Positions 1 to 6,822 are shown, counted from the first letter of the stretch. The stretch: 7,921 bases of DNA from Proteobacteria bacterium UBA6522 (GCA_002434915.1 DJLG01000072.1:2848-10768), one strand, 5' to 3'. Made by a program: numbers and translations. Notes: generated by a model not told the origin, from the letters alone.

Positions 1-798
1 ATTATCAGTTTCTAAAAAGTTTTCAAACTGACTGAAATCTAAATAATCACCTGAGCAACTTATTTCACTAAGTTCCCAATGTGCAGGTGCTAAACGGTAG
101 TAGAGTATTTCAGCAACCCAAGGCTCCGATAGTGCGATAGGATCCTCCATTATGATCTCTACTTCTAAGTTCATATTATCTATACGGCGAAAAATTTCAG
201 TTACAGTTAATTGATCACTATGTTGATAACCAGACCTATCGATCCAGGTTCTTTCATCGATTCCCACTGTTGTAATTGTAAAGGTAGTGTCATTGTCCCA
301 TTGACCAATAGAATGACCTAGCCAGAGAGGAATCGGGTCCTCAGGATGTTCACGACCATCTGTGAAAACTCGTCTTATAGTATGATCATATTCGTAAAGA
401 ATAATCATCTGTCTATCCGTATAGACAATTTCAAATGGATATGGGTGAAAATAGACTCGCGGTACACCAGGGGGATAGCAGCGAGTCAGTACAGGATCAT
501 TTGTATCTGAAAGAGAATACCCGCCAGCATTTGAATTTCGTGATTCTGAGAATTTTTCCTGTCCCCAGGAGGTTACTTCAGGTGGATTAGGAGTCCAAGT
601 CGAGTTGCTGTAGAACTCGCCTTCTGGTCTAAGCCGCGTCCAAACACCCGATAGATCTCGTATAGGGGGCGGACCATTTTCCAAGGGGCTTATTTCAGCA
701 GGTGTTCCAGTGCCAAATTGTGCATGGCTAACGGTAAGCACAGATAGTTGTAATAATACTATGCTGAAAAAGAAGATTTTTTGAATCACCTGACCCAT
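1..798 (-). CDS. Secreted conserved protein of unknown function (C-terminus beyond window)
   Basis: The reading frame is open from an ATG at 798 to the window edge: 266 codons with no stop, so the 3' end is missing. Residues 1-26 form a Sec signal peptide: a short basic start (Lys7), a hydrophobic core at about 9-23, and an S-H-A cleavage site before Gln27. The mature protein begins with a proline-rich stretch and a D-L-S-G-V-W motif (48-53). Further landmarks are C-Y-P-P-G-V-P-R (107-114), I-I-L-Y-E-Y (132-137), F-T-D-G-R-E-H-P (145-152) and W-L-G-H-S-I-G-x-W-D (159-168). From general knowledge, these motifs match a family of secreted proteins common in marine Gammaproteobacteria and Acidobacteria that has no established function. 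No catalytic residues can be assigned. A periplasmic or outer-surface location is inferred. The gene is divergent from the MBL lipoprotein gene and shares its promoter region. No strong Shine-Dalgarno sequence is visible; a GGA lies about 10 nt upstream. Confidence 0.85.
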   Translation of the reverse strand, partial: MGQVIQKIFFFSIVLLQLSVLTVSHAQFGTGTPAEISPLENGPPPIRDLSGVWTRLRPEGEFYSNSTWTPNPPEVTSWGQEKFSESRNSNAGGYSLSDTNDPVLTRCYPPGVPRVYFHPYPFEIVYTDRQMIILYEYDHTIRRVFTDGREHPEDPIPLWLGHSIGQWDNDTTFTITTVGIDERTWIDRSGYQHSDQLTVTEIFRRIDNMNLEVEIIMEDPIALSEPWVAEILYYRLAPAHWELSEISCSGDYLDFSQFENFLETDN

Positions 799-857
799 TG
801 AATTATATCCAGTTGAATTAATTTTTATTCCTCATAGTATACTGATGTAAATAGTAA

Positions 858-869
858 GAACGTTCGTTC
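858..869. promoter_or_regulatory. Possible repressor operator, GAACG-TT-CGTTC inverted repeat
   Basis: This is a perfect 5-bp inverted repeat around a 2-bp centre. It lies about 15 bp downstream of the plus-strand -10 box and just before the Shine-Dalgarno sequence of the MBL gene. Arms of the form GAACG/CGTTC are common in operators of TetR-family repressors, and the position inside the leader suits roadblock repression. No regulator gene is in the window, so the assignment is inference. Confidence 0.35.
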
Positions 870-875
870 GGGGGA
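870..875 (+). promoter_or_regulatory. Ribosome binding site of the MBL lipoprotein gene
   Basis: GGGGGA ends 7 nt before the ATG at 883. This supports that start codon, which in turn places a proper lipoprotein signal peptide at the N-terminus. Confidence 0.6.
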
Positions 876-882
876 ATTAACA

Positions 883-1932
883 ATGAAAACATATTATTTT
901 TCAGGGCTTTGTTTTAGACGGTTCTTTTGTCTTATAACCGCATTTATTTTAGCAGCTTGCGCTGGTGCTCAAGAAGAACCAGAACGTTCTATCGTAGAAA
1001 TAGGGGAGGATCTTTATCGTGCTCAGAACGGTGGACATTACACTGTTTTTCTAGTTACAGATGAAGGAATTATTCTATCTGATCCTATTAATACTGACTT
1101 TTCTATGTGGTTGAAAACAGAACTAGATAATCGTTTTGGTATGCCAGTGAGATATGTTCTCTACAGCCATCATCACTGGGATCATGCAAGTGGCGGGAGC
1201 GTTTTTGAAGAAACGGCTCAATTTGTAGGCCATGAAAATATGCTTGGCCAACTCGCCATGCCTTCAGCGGATACTGCTTTACCAGCAGATGCCGCAGGGA
1301 TGGATTCGAATGGTAATGGTCAGCTAGAGCAATCTGAAGCGAGTGGTTTTTATGGCGCTCAATTTTCTTTATTTGATCAAGACAGTAATGGCGTAATCAA
1401 TGGAGCAGAGGCAACTCGTGGAGCCCTCAAAGACGTCGTAGCTCCCGGTTTAACATACAGAGATCGTTTGACAGTTACTTTAGGTGGTAAGAGTGTAGAA
1501 CTTATCTACACTGGAAATATGTCTCACACTGATGATATGAGCATCATTAGGTTTGATGATCCTGGTGCGATTTTTGTGGTGGATTGGATTAGTTTAGGCA
1601 GAGTTCCATTTAGAACCTTATTTGTCAGTAATCGCATGACCCAAGGCAGTGGAATGCTTGACTCTTGGCTTAATGCAATTCGTATGGCTGAACAGCTAGA
1701 TTATGAGGTAGCCTCTGGTGGTCATGGGATTGTAGGTGATAAATCTGATGTCACTGCTTTCAGACATTATCTTGAGGAAATGAGAGAACAGGTAGCTGAG
1801 GCTATTGCTGAGGGTCAATCATTAGAAGAAATGCAGGCATCTATTTTAATGGAGCCGTATTCCGACTGGATCAACTATGATGGACATCGAGTCCAAAATG
1901 TTCAGGGAATGTATGACATGTTAATCCAGTAG
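883..1932 (+). CDS. MBL-fold metallo-hydrolase lipoprotein with inserted EF-hand pair
   Basis: This 349-residue protein has a lipoprotein signal: basic residues at 12-13, a hydrophobic stretch at about 14-25, and lipobox L-A-A-C with the modified Cys at 26. Ala27 follows rather than Asp, so outer-membrane sorting is expected. The metallo-beta-lactamase signature is S-H-H-H-W-D-H (95-101), supplying His96, His98, Asp100 and His101. Other likely ligands are His215 (N-M-S-H-T-D-D), Asp234 (F-V-V-D) and His281 (G-G-H-G). Between the first and second metal motifs lie two canonical EF-hand calcium loops: D141-x-N-x-N-G-x-L-x-x-x-E152 and D165-x-D-x-N-G-x-I-x-x-x-E176. The fold predicts a hydrolase with a mono- or dinuclear metal site facing the periplasm; the substrate is unknown. 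The insertion lengthens the loop over the active site, so calcium may affect folding or substrate access. The gene converges on the sulfatase gene with only 31 bp between the stop codons. Confidence 0.92.
   Translation: MKTYYFSGLCFRRFFCLITAFILAACAGAQEEPERSIVEIGEDLYRAQNGGHYTVFLVTDEGIILSDPINTDFSMWLKTELDNRFGMPVRYVLYSHHHWDHASGGSVFEETAQFVGHENMLGQLAMPSADTALPADAAGMDSNGNGQLEQSEASGFYGAQFSLFDQDSNGVINGAEATRGALKDVVAPGLTYRDRLTVTLGGKSVELIYTGNMSHTDDMSIIRFDDPGAIFVVDWISLGRVPFRTLFVSNRMTQGSGMLDSWLNAIRMAEQLDYEVASGGHGIVGDKSDVTAFRHYLEEMREQVAEAIAEGQSLEEMQASILMEPYSDWINYDGHRVQNVQGMYDMLIQ
1303..1410 (+). other. Pair of EF-hand calcium-binding loops within the MBL protein
   Basis: The two 12-residue loops lie at codons 141-152 and 165-176. 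Both have acidic or amide side chains at positions 1, 3 and 5, Gly at 6, a hydrophobic residue at 8 and Glu at 12, which is the full EF-hand calcium pattern. The 12-residue linker is rich in aromatic and hydrophobic residues (Phe156, Tyr157, Phe161, Phe164), as expected for helices packing in a paired EF-hand unit. Confidence 0.8.
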
Positions 1933-1963
1933 AGACGGGGTAGCTTATTCCTGAAAAACCCAG

Positions 1964-3415
1964 CTAATTGCCTGGACTATTTCCTCCACGGGCGTCCGGA
2001 GCATCATTTTTGGGCAATTCAGAAATGAGTAAGTCTTTTATAGCTTTGATTTCTGGTTCTTCTGTTAGGTTAAACCACTCGTTTGGGTCTATTTCCAGAT
2101 CATAGAATTCGTCTGAGCCATCAGAGTAACGAATATAGCGATAGTTGCCTTGGGTAACAGCATGGTTGCGATAGCCATGGGTAGTGATGACTGAGCGATC
2201 CCATTCCAACTCTGGGTTTTGGAGGATAGGCACTAAGCTTTCCCCCTCAACATGATTAGGTGTTTCAAGCCCGGAAAGTTCTGTAAGCGTTGGATAAATA
2301 TCCATAAGAGAAACAGTAACGTTGGAACGAGAACCGGGCTGGGTGATACCAGGAGCGACTATAATCAGCGGAACCCGCGTGGACTCATTCCAGAGAGTAT
2401 GCTTGCGCCAACGGTGTTTTTCTCCTAAGTGAAATCCATGATCTGACCATAAGATTATTATGGTGTTATTTTGGCGGCCGCTTTGTTCGAGTGCATCGAG
2501 TATATGACCTAACATCGTATCTGCAAAACTAATGCTGGCGAGATAAGCACGAACACCTTCTCGCCAAAGTCCTGCTTCTATTATCCAATCATGCATTTTC
2601 ATGGGAGGCATAGAAATAATAGATTGGGCTTCTAACTGTTTTGCATAATCTGATAAATCATCAAGATCACTTTCCAAAAATGGTGGAAGCTCAATTTGAT
2701 CTAATGGATACATATCAAAGTATTTTTGAGGCAAGTACCATGGAAGGTGGGGTCGATAGATACCTACCGCATTGAATTTTGGGTTTGGACTAGGTTCAAG
2801 TATTTTATCTATAGACCATGCTGTAACTTGTCCATCACCCATAGCCCGATCATCTGCTGCAACAGCCCCCCAATCAAAATTTTGAGAAATAGGATTGCCG
2901 TTAGCAGGTCTATCATGAGGTCGAATTTCATCCGGGATCTGGCGCTCAAGGGAAGGATAGTAAAAGTCCCAGGCATTAGTATCGTTGAAGCCAAAGTATG
3001 CTGGAGTATTGTATGTTGAGCTATGAAAAAGTTTTCCGGCTCCAACTGTCTGATACCCTGCATCACGAAAATACCGTGGGATAGTTTGAATATTTCGATA
3101 CTGCTCCAGAGTACGCCAGTCTGGCTGATTCATATAAACACCGGAGTTTGATGGATGAATTCCGGTCATCAGGGCAGTACGAGATGGATTACACAGAACA
3201 GCTGGTGATCTGGCATTAGTAAAAACGATACCCTGGTCTGCCAATCGGTCCATATTTGGAGTTTGGGCTTGAGGATGCCCAGAAAGCGGTCCAACCCAAT
3301 CATTCAGGTCGTCAATAGATATGAAGAGTATATCTGGGTGTTCGCTAGACTGTCCGAACCCCTGTAATGGATTAAGTAGTGCAGTCGTCGCTATCGCTAA
3401 AAATAATCTCTTCAT
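1964..3415 (-). CDS. Exported Cys-type sulfatase, iduronate-2-sulfatase-like
   Basis: This is a sulfatase of the alkaline-phosphatase superfamily that hydrolyses sulfate esters. Numbered from the ATG at 3415 (483 aa), residues 1-22 are a Sec signal peptide (M-K-R-L-F-L, then a hydrophobic core, ending G-F-G-Q). Metal ligands include Asp35-Asp36 near the mature N-terminus and Asp325-His326 in the S-D-H-G-F-H-L-G-E motif. The nucleophile motif C-N-P-S-R (75-79) is the C-x-P-S-R signature whose Cys becomes formylglycine. Lys128, His131, His223 and Lys333 fit the remaining conserved active-site positions. The D-D-L-N-D-W start and D-H-G-F-H-L-G-E block resemble iduronate-2-sulfatase-type enzymes; the substrate is probably a sulfated sugar or polyol, but this is inference. 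An upstream in-frame TTG (3427) has AGGG only 4 nt before it and is an alternative start; the ATG gives a cleaner signal peptide. It is the last gene of a four-gene cluster. No maturase (formylglycine-generating enzyme) gene is in the window. Confidence 0.93.
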   Translation of the reverse strand: MKRLFLAIATTALLNPLQGFGQSSEHPDILFISIDDLNDWVGPLSGHPQAQTPNMDRLADQGIVFTNARSPAVLCNPSRTALMTGIHPSNSGVYMNQPDWRTLEQYRNIQTIPRYFRDAGYQTVGAGKLFHSSTYNTPAYFGFNDTNAWDFYYPSLERQIPDEIRPHDRPANGNPISQNFDWGAVAADDRAMGDGQVTAWSIDKILEPSPNPKFNAVGIYRPHLPWYLPQKYFDMYPLDQIELPPFLESDLDDLSDYAKQLEAQSIISMPPMKMHDWIIEAGLWREGVRAYLASISFADTMLGHILDALEQSGRQNNTIIILWSDHGFHLGEKHRWRKHTLWNESTRVPLIIVAPGITQPGSRSNVTVSLMDIYPTLTELSGLETPNHVEGESLVPILQNPELEWDRSVITTHGYRNHAVTQGNYRYIRYSDGSDEFYDLEIDPNEWFNLTEEPEIKAIKDLLISELPKNDAPDARGGNSPGN

Positions 3416-3436
3416 GTGCAATATCAACCAGCCCTG

Positions 3437-4495
3437 TTAAATTGCTTTTTCTATCGCATTTCCAAGTTCTTCGGTATTAGCATGGCCGCCCATATCTCTA
3501 GTTAGACACTTTCCTTCTCGTAAAACATTTTCAACTGCCGTCATAATGTCATCATGCGCTTCCTGGTGTCCTAGGTGCTGTAGCATCATGGCACCTGCCC
3601 AAATTGTTCCAATAGGATTTGCAATTCCCTGGCCAGCAATATCTGGTGCAGAGCCGTGTACAGGCTCAAACATAGAAGGATGTTCTTTTTCAGGATTCAT
3701 ATTTGCAGAGGGAGCTATGGCTATAGTGCCAGTGCATGCAGGCCCTAGATCAGAGAGTATATCGCCAAAAAGATTACTTCCCACCACAGTATCAAAGTGC
3801 TCAGGCATTCGTACAAAATTTGCTGTAAGAATATCTATATGAAATTGATCCACTGTGACATCAGGATAATTTTTGCCCATTTCTTTTAGTCGCGAATCCC
3901 AATAGGGCATCGAGTGGATAATGCCATTAGATTTTGTTGCAGATGTTAGGTGTTTCGCAGGCCGAGAGTTAGCGAGTTCATAAGCATATTTTTGTACTCG
4001 ATCTACTCCACGTCGAGTGAAAACGTTTTGTTGAATTACAACCTCGTTTTCTGTTCCTTCATATTGAATTCCCCCAATAGCAGAATACTCGCCTTCTACG
4101 TTTTCTCTCACTACATAGAAATCAATATCACCAGCTACTTTACCTGCAAGAGGACAGGGAACACCTTCAAACAACCTTACGGGCCTCAGGTTTACATACT
4201 GATCAAATTCCCTTCGGATAGGAATTAAAAGGCCCCAGAGTGAAACATGATCAGCAACCGTAGGAAATCCAACAGCTCCAAGATAAATTGCATCAAACTT
4301 ACGAAGCTGTTCTATTCCATCCTCAGGCATCATAGCGCCTGTTTCTAGGTACCTTTCACAGGACCAGTCAAACTCTTTCCATTGAAAATCAATGCCGTGT
4401 TTACTGCCCGCAGCTTCAAGAGCTCGAACTCCTATCGGCATAACTTCCATTCCAATTCCATCGCCTGGAATGAGGGCAATTTTTAGTTTAGTCAT
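3437..4495 (-). CDS. ttuC: Tartrate / D-malate dehydrogenase (decarboxylating)
   Basis: This cytoplasmic NAD-dependent beta-decarboxylating dehydrogenase belongs to the isocitrate/isopropylmalate dehydrogenase family and has 352 residues. The block L-W-G-L-L-I-P-I-R-R-E-F-D-Q-Y-V-N-L-R-P (87-106) and G-D-I-D-F-Y-V-V-R-E-N (122-132) closely match, from memory, E. coli DmlA (361 aa) and TtuC rather than LeuB. Substrate-binding residues visible are Arg94/Arg95, Arg104, Arg130, Tyr137 and Lys188. Metal ligands are Asp221, Asp245 and Asp249 in N-L-F-G-D-I-L-S-D (241-249). The NAD-binding loop is H-G-S-A-P-D-I-A-G (280-288). The family oxidises D-malate to pyruvate and CO2, and also acts on L-tartrate, meso-tartrate or alkylmalates, so the true substrate is open. 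Its ATG lies 10 bp after the stop of the M24 gene with no obvious Shine-Dalgarno sequence, which suggests translational coupling. dmlA would be an equally fair name. Confidence 0.93.
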   Translation of the reverse strand: MTKLKIALIPGDGIGMEVMPIGVRALEAAGSKHGIDFQWKEFDWSCERYLETGAMMPEDGIEQLRKFDAIYLGAVGFPTVADHVSLWGLLIPIRREFDQYVNLRPVRLFEGVPCPLAGKVAGDIDFYVVRENVEGEYSAIGGIQYEGTENEVVIQQNVFTRRGVDRVQKYAYELANSRPAKHLTSATKSNGIIHSMPYWDSRLKEMGKNYPDVTVDQFHIDILTANFVRMPEHFDTVVGSNLFGDILSDLGPACTGTIAIAPSANMNPEKEHPSMFEPVHGSAPDIAGQGIANPIGTIWAGAMMLQHLGHQEAHDDIMTAVENVLREGKCLTRDMGGHANTEELGNAIEKAI

Positions 4496-4505
4496 AGAGT
4501 TATAT

Positions 4506-5738
4506 CTAGTAGTTCATCCCACAACCATACAATTCATCGGTTGGGAATTTAGTGATGACCTCAACACCTGTTTCAGTTACAACGACCTCGTCTTCAAGTC
4601 GTACCCCGTCGTATCCAACTCCTGCGTATGTTTCAAGAGCAAAAACCATACCAGGCTCGATTTCTACTGGATGATCGATGCTATATGCACGAGAAATTAT
4701 TGGAAACTCCCAGAGACCAACTCCAATCCCATGGCCATATTGAAGGCCAAAGATTTCCATTTCATTTTTTGCGCCCATCTTTTTAGCATCTGGCCAAACG
4801 GTCGCAATATCAGCACTTGTAAGACCTGGTTTGGTAGCTTCGATGCCAGCAAGCTGATATTCCAGGCAACGTTGATGTATGTCTTTCTGCTTCTGAGTAG
4901 GTTTGCCGCAGCAGAAACAACGGTAAACGCATGTGTGATAACCGTTGTACAGACAGACTATATCCATGAATATCATATCTCCTGGTTGAATAAGCCGGTC
5001 AGAACTAAGGTGAGGATGGGGGTGGGTTCGGTTCCCGGAGGTTACCTGAACGTTATGAACCCACTGTGCGCCTAACCTATGCATCTCATGTGCGGCAACA
5101 GCCTGAAGATCATTTTCCTTCATTCCTGGTGCAATGGTTTGAGCTATTTTATGAAATGCACCGTCAACAATTGCTGCTCCATGCTTTAGGCACATGATTT
5201 CATCTTCATTTTTTATGGCCCTAGCGTACTGCATTACACCTTGACCATCCGTTATGTTGTACCCCTTCTCCAGCATCGCTAGGATAATCTGAGATTCAAC
5301 AATATCGATACCAATTCTAATTTTCTTTTTATCCAAACCATGATTGTCGAGGACCATGTCTAGGTCTTTAAGGAAACCCTCATAACATTTCCACGCCATA
5401 GGTAATGCACCATGCATTGTGCCGTGTGCAGGAAATGTAGTATCAGCAACCCATGGGCAATAGAGTTTCTCAGCAGCAACTTCTGAGCCAAAGCCAAAAA
5501 TATGTGGTTTACCATTTCTTGGAATGATGGCATATCGACCCATGTTGTCTACTTCTGGTGAAGCAACAGCAGTGGAGGTTGAATATCTTTTATTGCCTGT
5601 TTCGAATAGGAGCAAACATTCCACATCAAACTCATCCATATATTTTTTTATTCTGGAGACGCGATACTCTCGCATACGGTCCATGTCCATCCGTTGCTCA
5701 TAGTCAACCTGCGCCATTCCATGTGTGCCTTCTCTCAC
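4506..5738 (-). CDS. M24-family (creatinase/prolidase-like) hydrolase with altered metal site
   Basis: This 410-residue cytoplasmic protein has two domains: a creatinase-type N-terminal domain (about 25-165) and a pita-bread M24 domain (about 185-400). M24 metalloenzymes include Xaa-Pro peptidases, creatinase and the DMSP lyase DddP. Recognisable metal ligands are Asp259 (F-M-D-I-V), His336 (Q-Y-G-H-G), Glu369 (A-L-E-T) and Glu382 (V-R-L-E-D-E). A T-H-P-H-P-H segment (238-243) may supply the usual substrate-binding His. The second Asp, expected 11 residues after the first, is replaced by Cys270 (Y-H-T-C-V-Y-R). Four more Cys are near it (262, 274, 276, 277). The usual five-ligand dimetal centre is therefore altered and a non-peptide substrate is plausible. 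The start is GTG, supported by AAGGAG 8 nt upstream; an in-frame ATG at codon 8 (5717) has no comparable site. It is second in the operon, 10 bp before the dehydrogenase gene. Confidence 0.9.
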   Translation of the reverse strand: MREGTHGMAQVDYEQRMDMDRMREYRVSRIKKYMDEFDVECLLLFETGNKRYSTSTAVASPEVDNMGRYAIIPRNGKPHIFGFGSEVAAEKLYCPWVADTTFPAHGTMHGALPMAWKCYEGFLKDLDMVLDNHGLDKKKIRIGIDIVESQIILAMLEKGYNITDGQGVMQYARAIKNEDEIMCLKHGAAIVDGAFHKIAQTIAPGMKENDLQAVAAHEMHRLGAQWVHNVQVTSGNRTHPHPHLSSDRLIQPGDMIFMDIVCLYNGYHTCVYRCFCCGKPTQKQKDIHQRCLEYQLAGIEATKPGLTSADIATVWPDAKKMGAKNEMEIFGLQYGHGIGVGLWEFPIISRAYSIDHPVEIEPGMVFALETYAGVGYDGVRLEDEVVVTETGVEVITKFPTDELYGCGMNY

Positions 5739-5746
5739 GACCTGAT

Positions 5747-5752
5747 CTCCTT
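5747..5752 (-). promoter_or_regulatory. Ribosome binding site that decides the GTG start of the M24 gene
   Basis: On the minus strand AAGGAG reads from 5752 to 5747, leaving 8 nt before the GTG at 5738. This spacing is ideal for GTG, while the in-frame ATG at 5717 would be 29 nt away, so GTG is the likely start. Confidence 0.65.
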
Positions 5753-5764
5753 AATTTATCGTGT

Positions 5765-5786
5765 GAAAATGCTAATCAGCATTTTC
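5765..5786. other. Perfect intercistronic hairpin between dehydrogenase and M24 genes
   Basis: Arms GAAAATGCT (5765-5773) and AGCATTTTC (5778-5786) are exact reverse complements of 9 bp around a 4-nt loop. In the transcript the hairpin starts 4 nt after the stop codon of the upstream gene and ends about 12 nt before the Shine-Dalgarno sequence of the M24 gene. The stem is A/T-rich (3 G-C pairs) and no U-tract follows on the minus strand, so it is not a classical terminator. It could protect or process the mRNA or tune expression downstream; that role is inferred. Confidence 0.6.
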
Positions 5787-5790
5787 TGTT

Positions 5791-6816
5791 TTAGTAAACT
5801 TTTTCTACTTGATGGGATTTTGCAGATTTTACTACCGATTCGGTTACTGCAGCCCCATGAATCATTTCGCTAACTGGGATCATGAACGGTTGAGTCCCAC
5901 TAACTGCATCTGAAAAATGTTCTAGTATGGCTTTAACAATATCAGTTTCCTCCGCCTCCCAGTGTTCCAGTGAACCTTTAACAGGCTTAAAGTAACAATT
6001 ACCAAAACATTTTTTTCGTCGTTCCTCGGAAGGGGCACCCGCTATATGAGTCATGCCTTCAAGCCTTATATGCCCTTTTGATCCGAAAACCTGAAAACTA
6101 AATCCACCACCAGTAGCTGTCATAGTGCTTAAATAACCAGACATACCTTCTTTCATTCTAAACAACATGGACGTTGTATCATCGGCATCTACTTCCACTG
6201 CACGTTTAAAACTTTGGCAATAAACCTCATCAATTTCACCGCATAGGTCAATCATTCCATCTATAGCATGGACCCCCATTGGCGTTAATCCCCCGCAGGG
6301 AGTTTCTTCTTTACTTGCTCTCCATGCATCATTCGAAAGGAATAAAGCATTAGGAAATGTCATGTTAGCTTCACAATGGAGAATAACGCCTAGATCACCT
6401 GAGTGAATGCGTTCTCGTAATTTTATCATTTCTGGATGAAGCCTGCGGTTATAGCCAAGACCAAGAGTCACCCCAGCTTTCTGGGTTGCAGACACTGCGC
6501 TTTCAGCTTCGGCTTTGCTAAGAGCGAATGGTTTTTCACAAAAAACATGTTTACCTGCTTCAGCTGCTTCAATGACTTCTTTTGCATGGAGAGAGTGGGG
6601 GGTGGCAAGCACTACAGCATCAATATTTGGATCAGCAAGAACGGCATCAAAATTCTGTACTAAATTCATTTTGTGAAATTGTGAGAAATCTTTAGCTTTT
6701 TGAGAAGCTGAACGAGAGACAGCAGTGGAAAAACGAATTTTTTGACTGCTATTAGCTACGGATTCGACGAGTGTTTGTCCCCACCAACCTAAACCCACAA
6801 TAGCTGCATTTATCAA
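5791..6816 (-). CDS. Gfo/Idh/MocA-family NAD(P)-dependent oxidoreductase
   Basis: This 341-residue cytoplasmic dehydrogenase belongs to a family that oxidises or reduces sugars, inositols and related polyols. The Rossmann fold starts at once with V-G-L-G-W-W-G (7-13). The second strand ends in S-R-S (34-36) with no acidic residue, which may favour NADP. The T-P-H-S-L-H segment (72-77) and E-K-P (94-96) are family hallmarks, Lys95 being the usual catalytic or cofactor Lys. In the C-terminal domain G-G-L-T-P-M-G-V-H-A-I-D (175-186) provides His183 and Asp186, the conserved active-site pair. The substrate is not deducible. The start is TTG at 6816; AGGAG ends 6 nt upstream, and no later Met would keep the nucleotide-binding motif. 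It is the first gene of the four-gene operon and diverges from the symporter gene across 230 bp. Confidence 0.92.
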   Translation of the reverse strand: MINAAIVGLGWWGQTLVESVANSSQKIRFSTAVSRSASQKAKDFSQFHKMNLVQNFDAVLADPNIDAVVLATPHSLHAKEVIEAAEAGKHVFCEKPFALSKAEAESAVSATQKAGVTLGLGYNRRLHPEMIKLRERIHSGDLGVILHCEANMTFPNALFLSNDAWRASKEETPCGGLTPMGVHAIDGMIDLCGEIDEVYCQSFKRAVEVDADDTTSMLFRMKEGMSGYLSTMTATGGGFSFQVFGSKGHIRLEGMTHIAGAPSEERRKKCFGNCYFKPVKGSLEHWEAEETDIVKAILEHFSDAVSGTQPFMIPVSEMIHGAAVTESVVKSAKSHQVEKVY

Positions 6817-6822
6817 TTTTTA

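Larger units (their letters stand above)
799..882. promoter_or_regulatory. Divergent promoter region with shared symmetric -10 box
   Basis: This 84-bp region separates two outward-facing genes. On the plus strand, TTGAAT (813-818) and TATACT (838-843) form a sigma70-like promoter with a rather long 19-bp spacer, which would give a 5' leader of roughly 30 nt. The octamer AGTATACT (836-843) is self-complementary, so TATACT also reads on the minus strand (841-836), about 38 bp upstream of the ATG at 798. The minus-strand -35 region is poor. An 8-bp direct repeat TTGAATTA occurs at 798-805 and 813-820. The boxes are seen directly; promoter activity is inferred. Confidence 0.45.

Noticed and set aside
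1933..1963. Possible bidirectional terminator between convergent genes
   Set aside because: Only weak pairings exist (GGGT 1938-1941 with ACCC 1958-1961, and TAGCT with AGCTA) with long loops and no U-tract adjacent to a stem, so a terminator cannot be supported.
2726..3066. Short open frames on both strands inside the sulfatase gene
   Set aside because: They overlap a frame with full sulfatase motifs, and their products look random and rich in Ile, Cys and Arg.
4392..5075. Plus-strand open frame of 227 codons
   Set aside because: It lies antisense over two clearly real genes (TtuC and M24), its product has no domain-like pattern, and no ribosome binding site or signal supports it.
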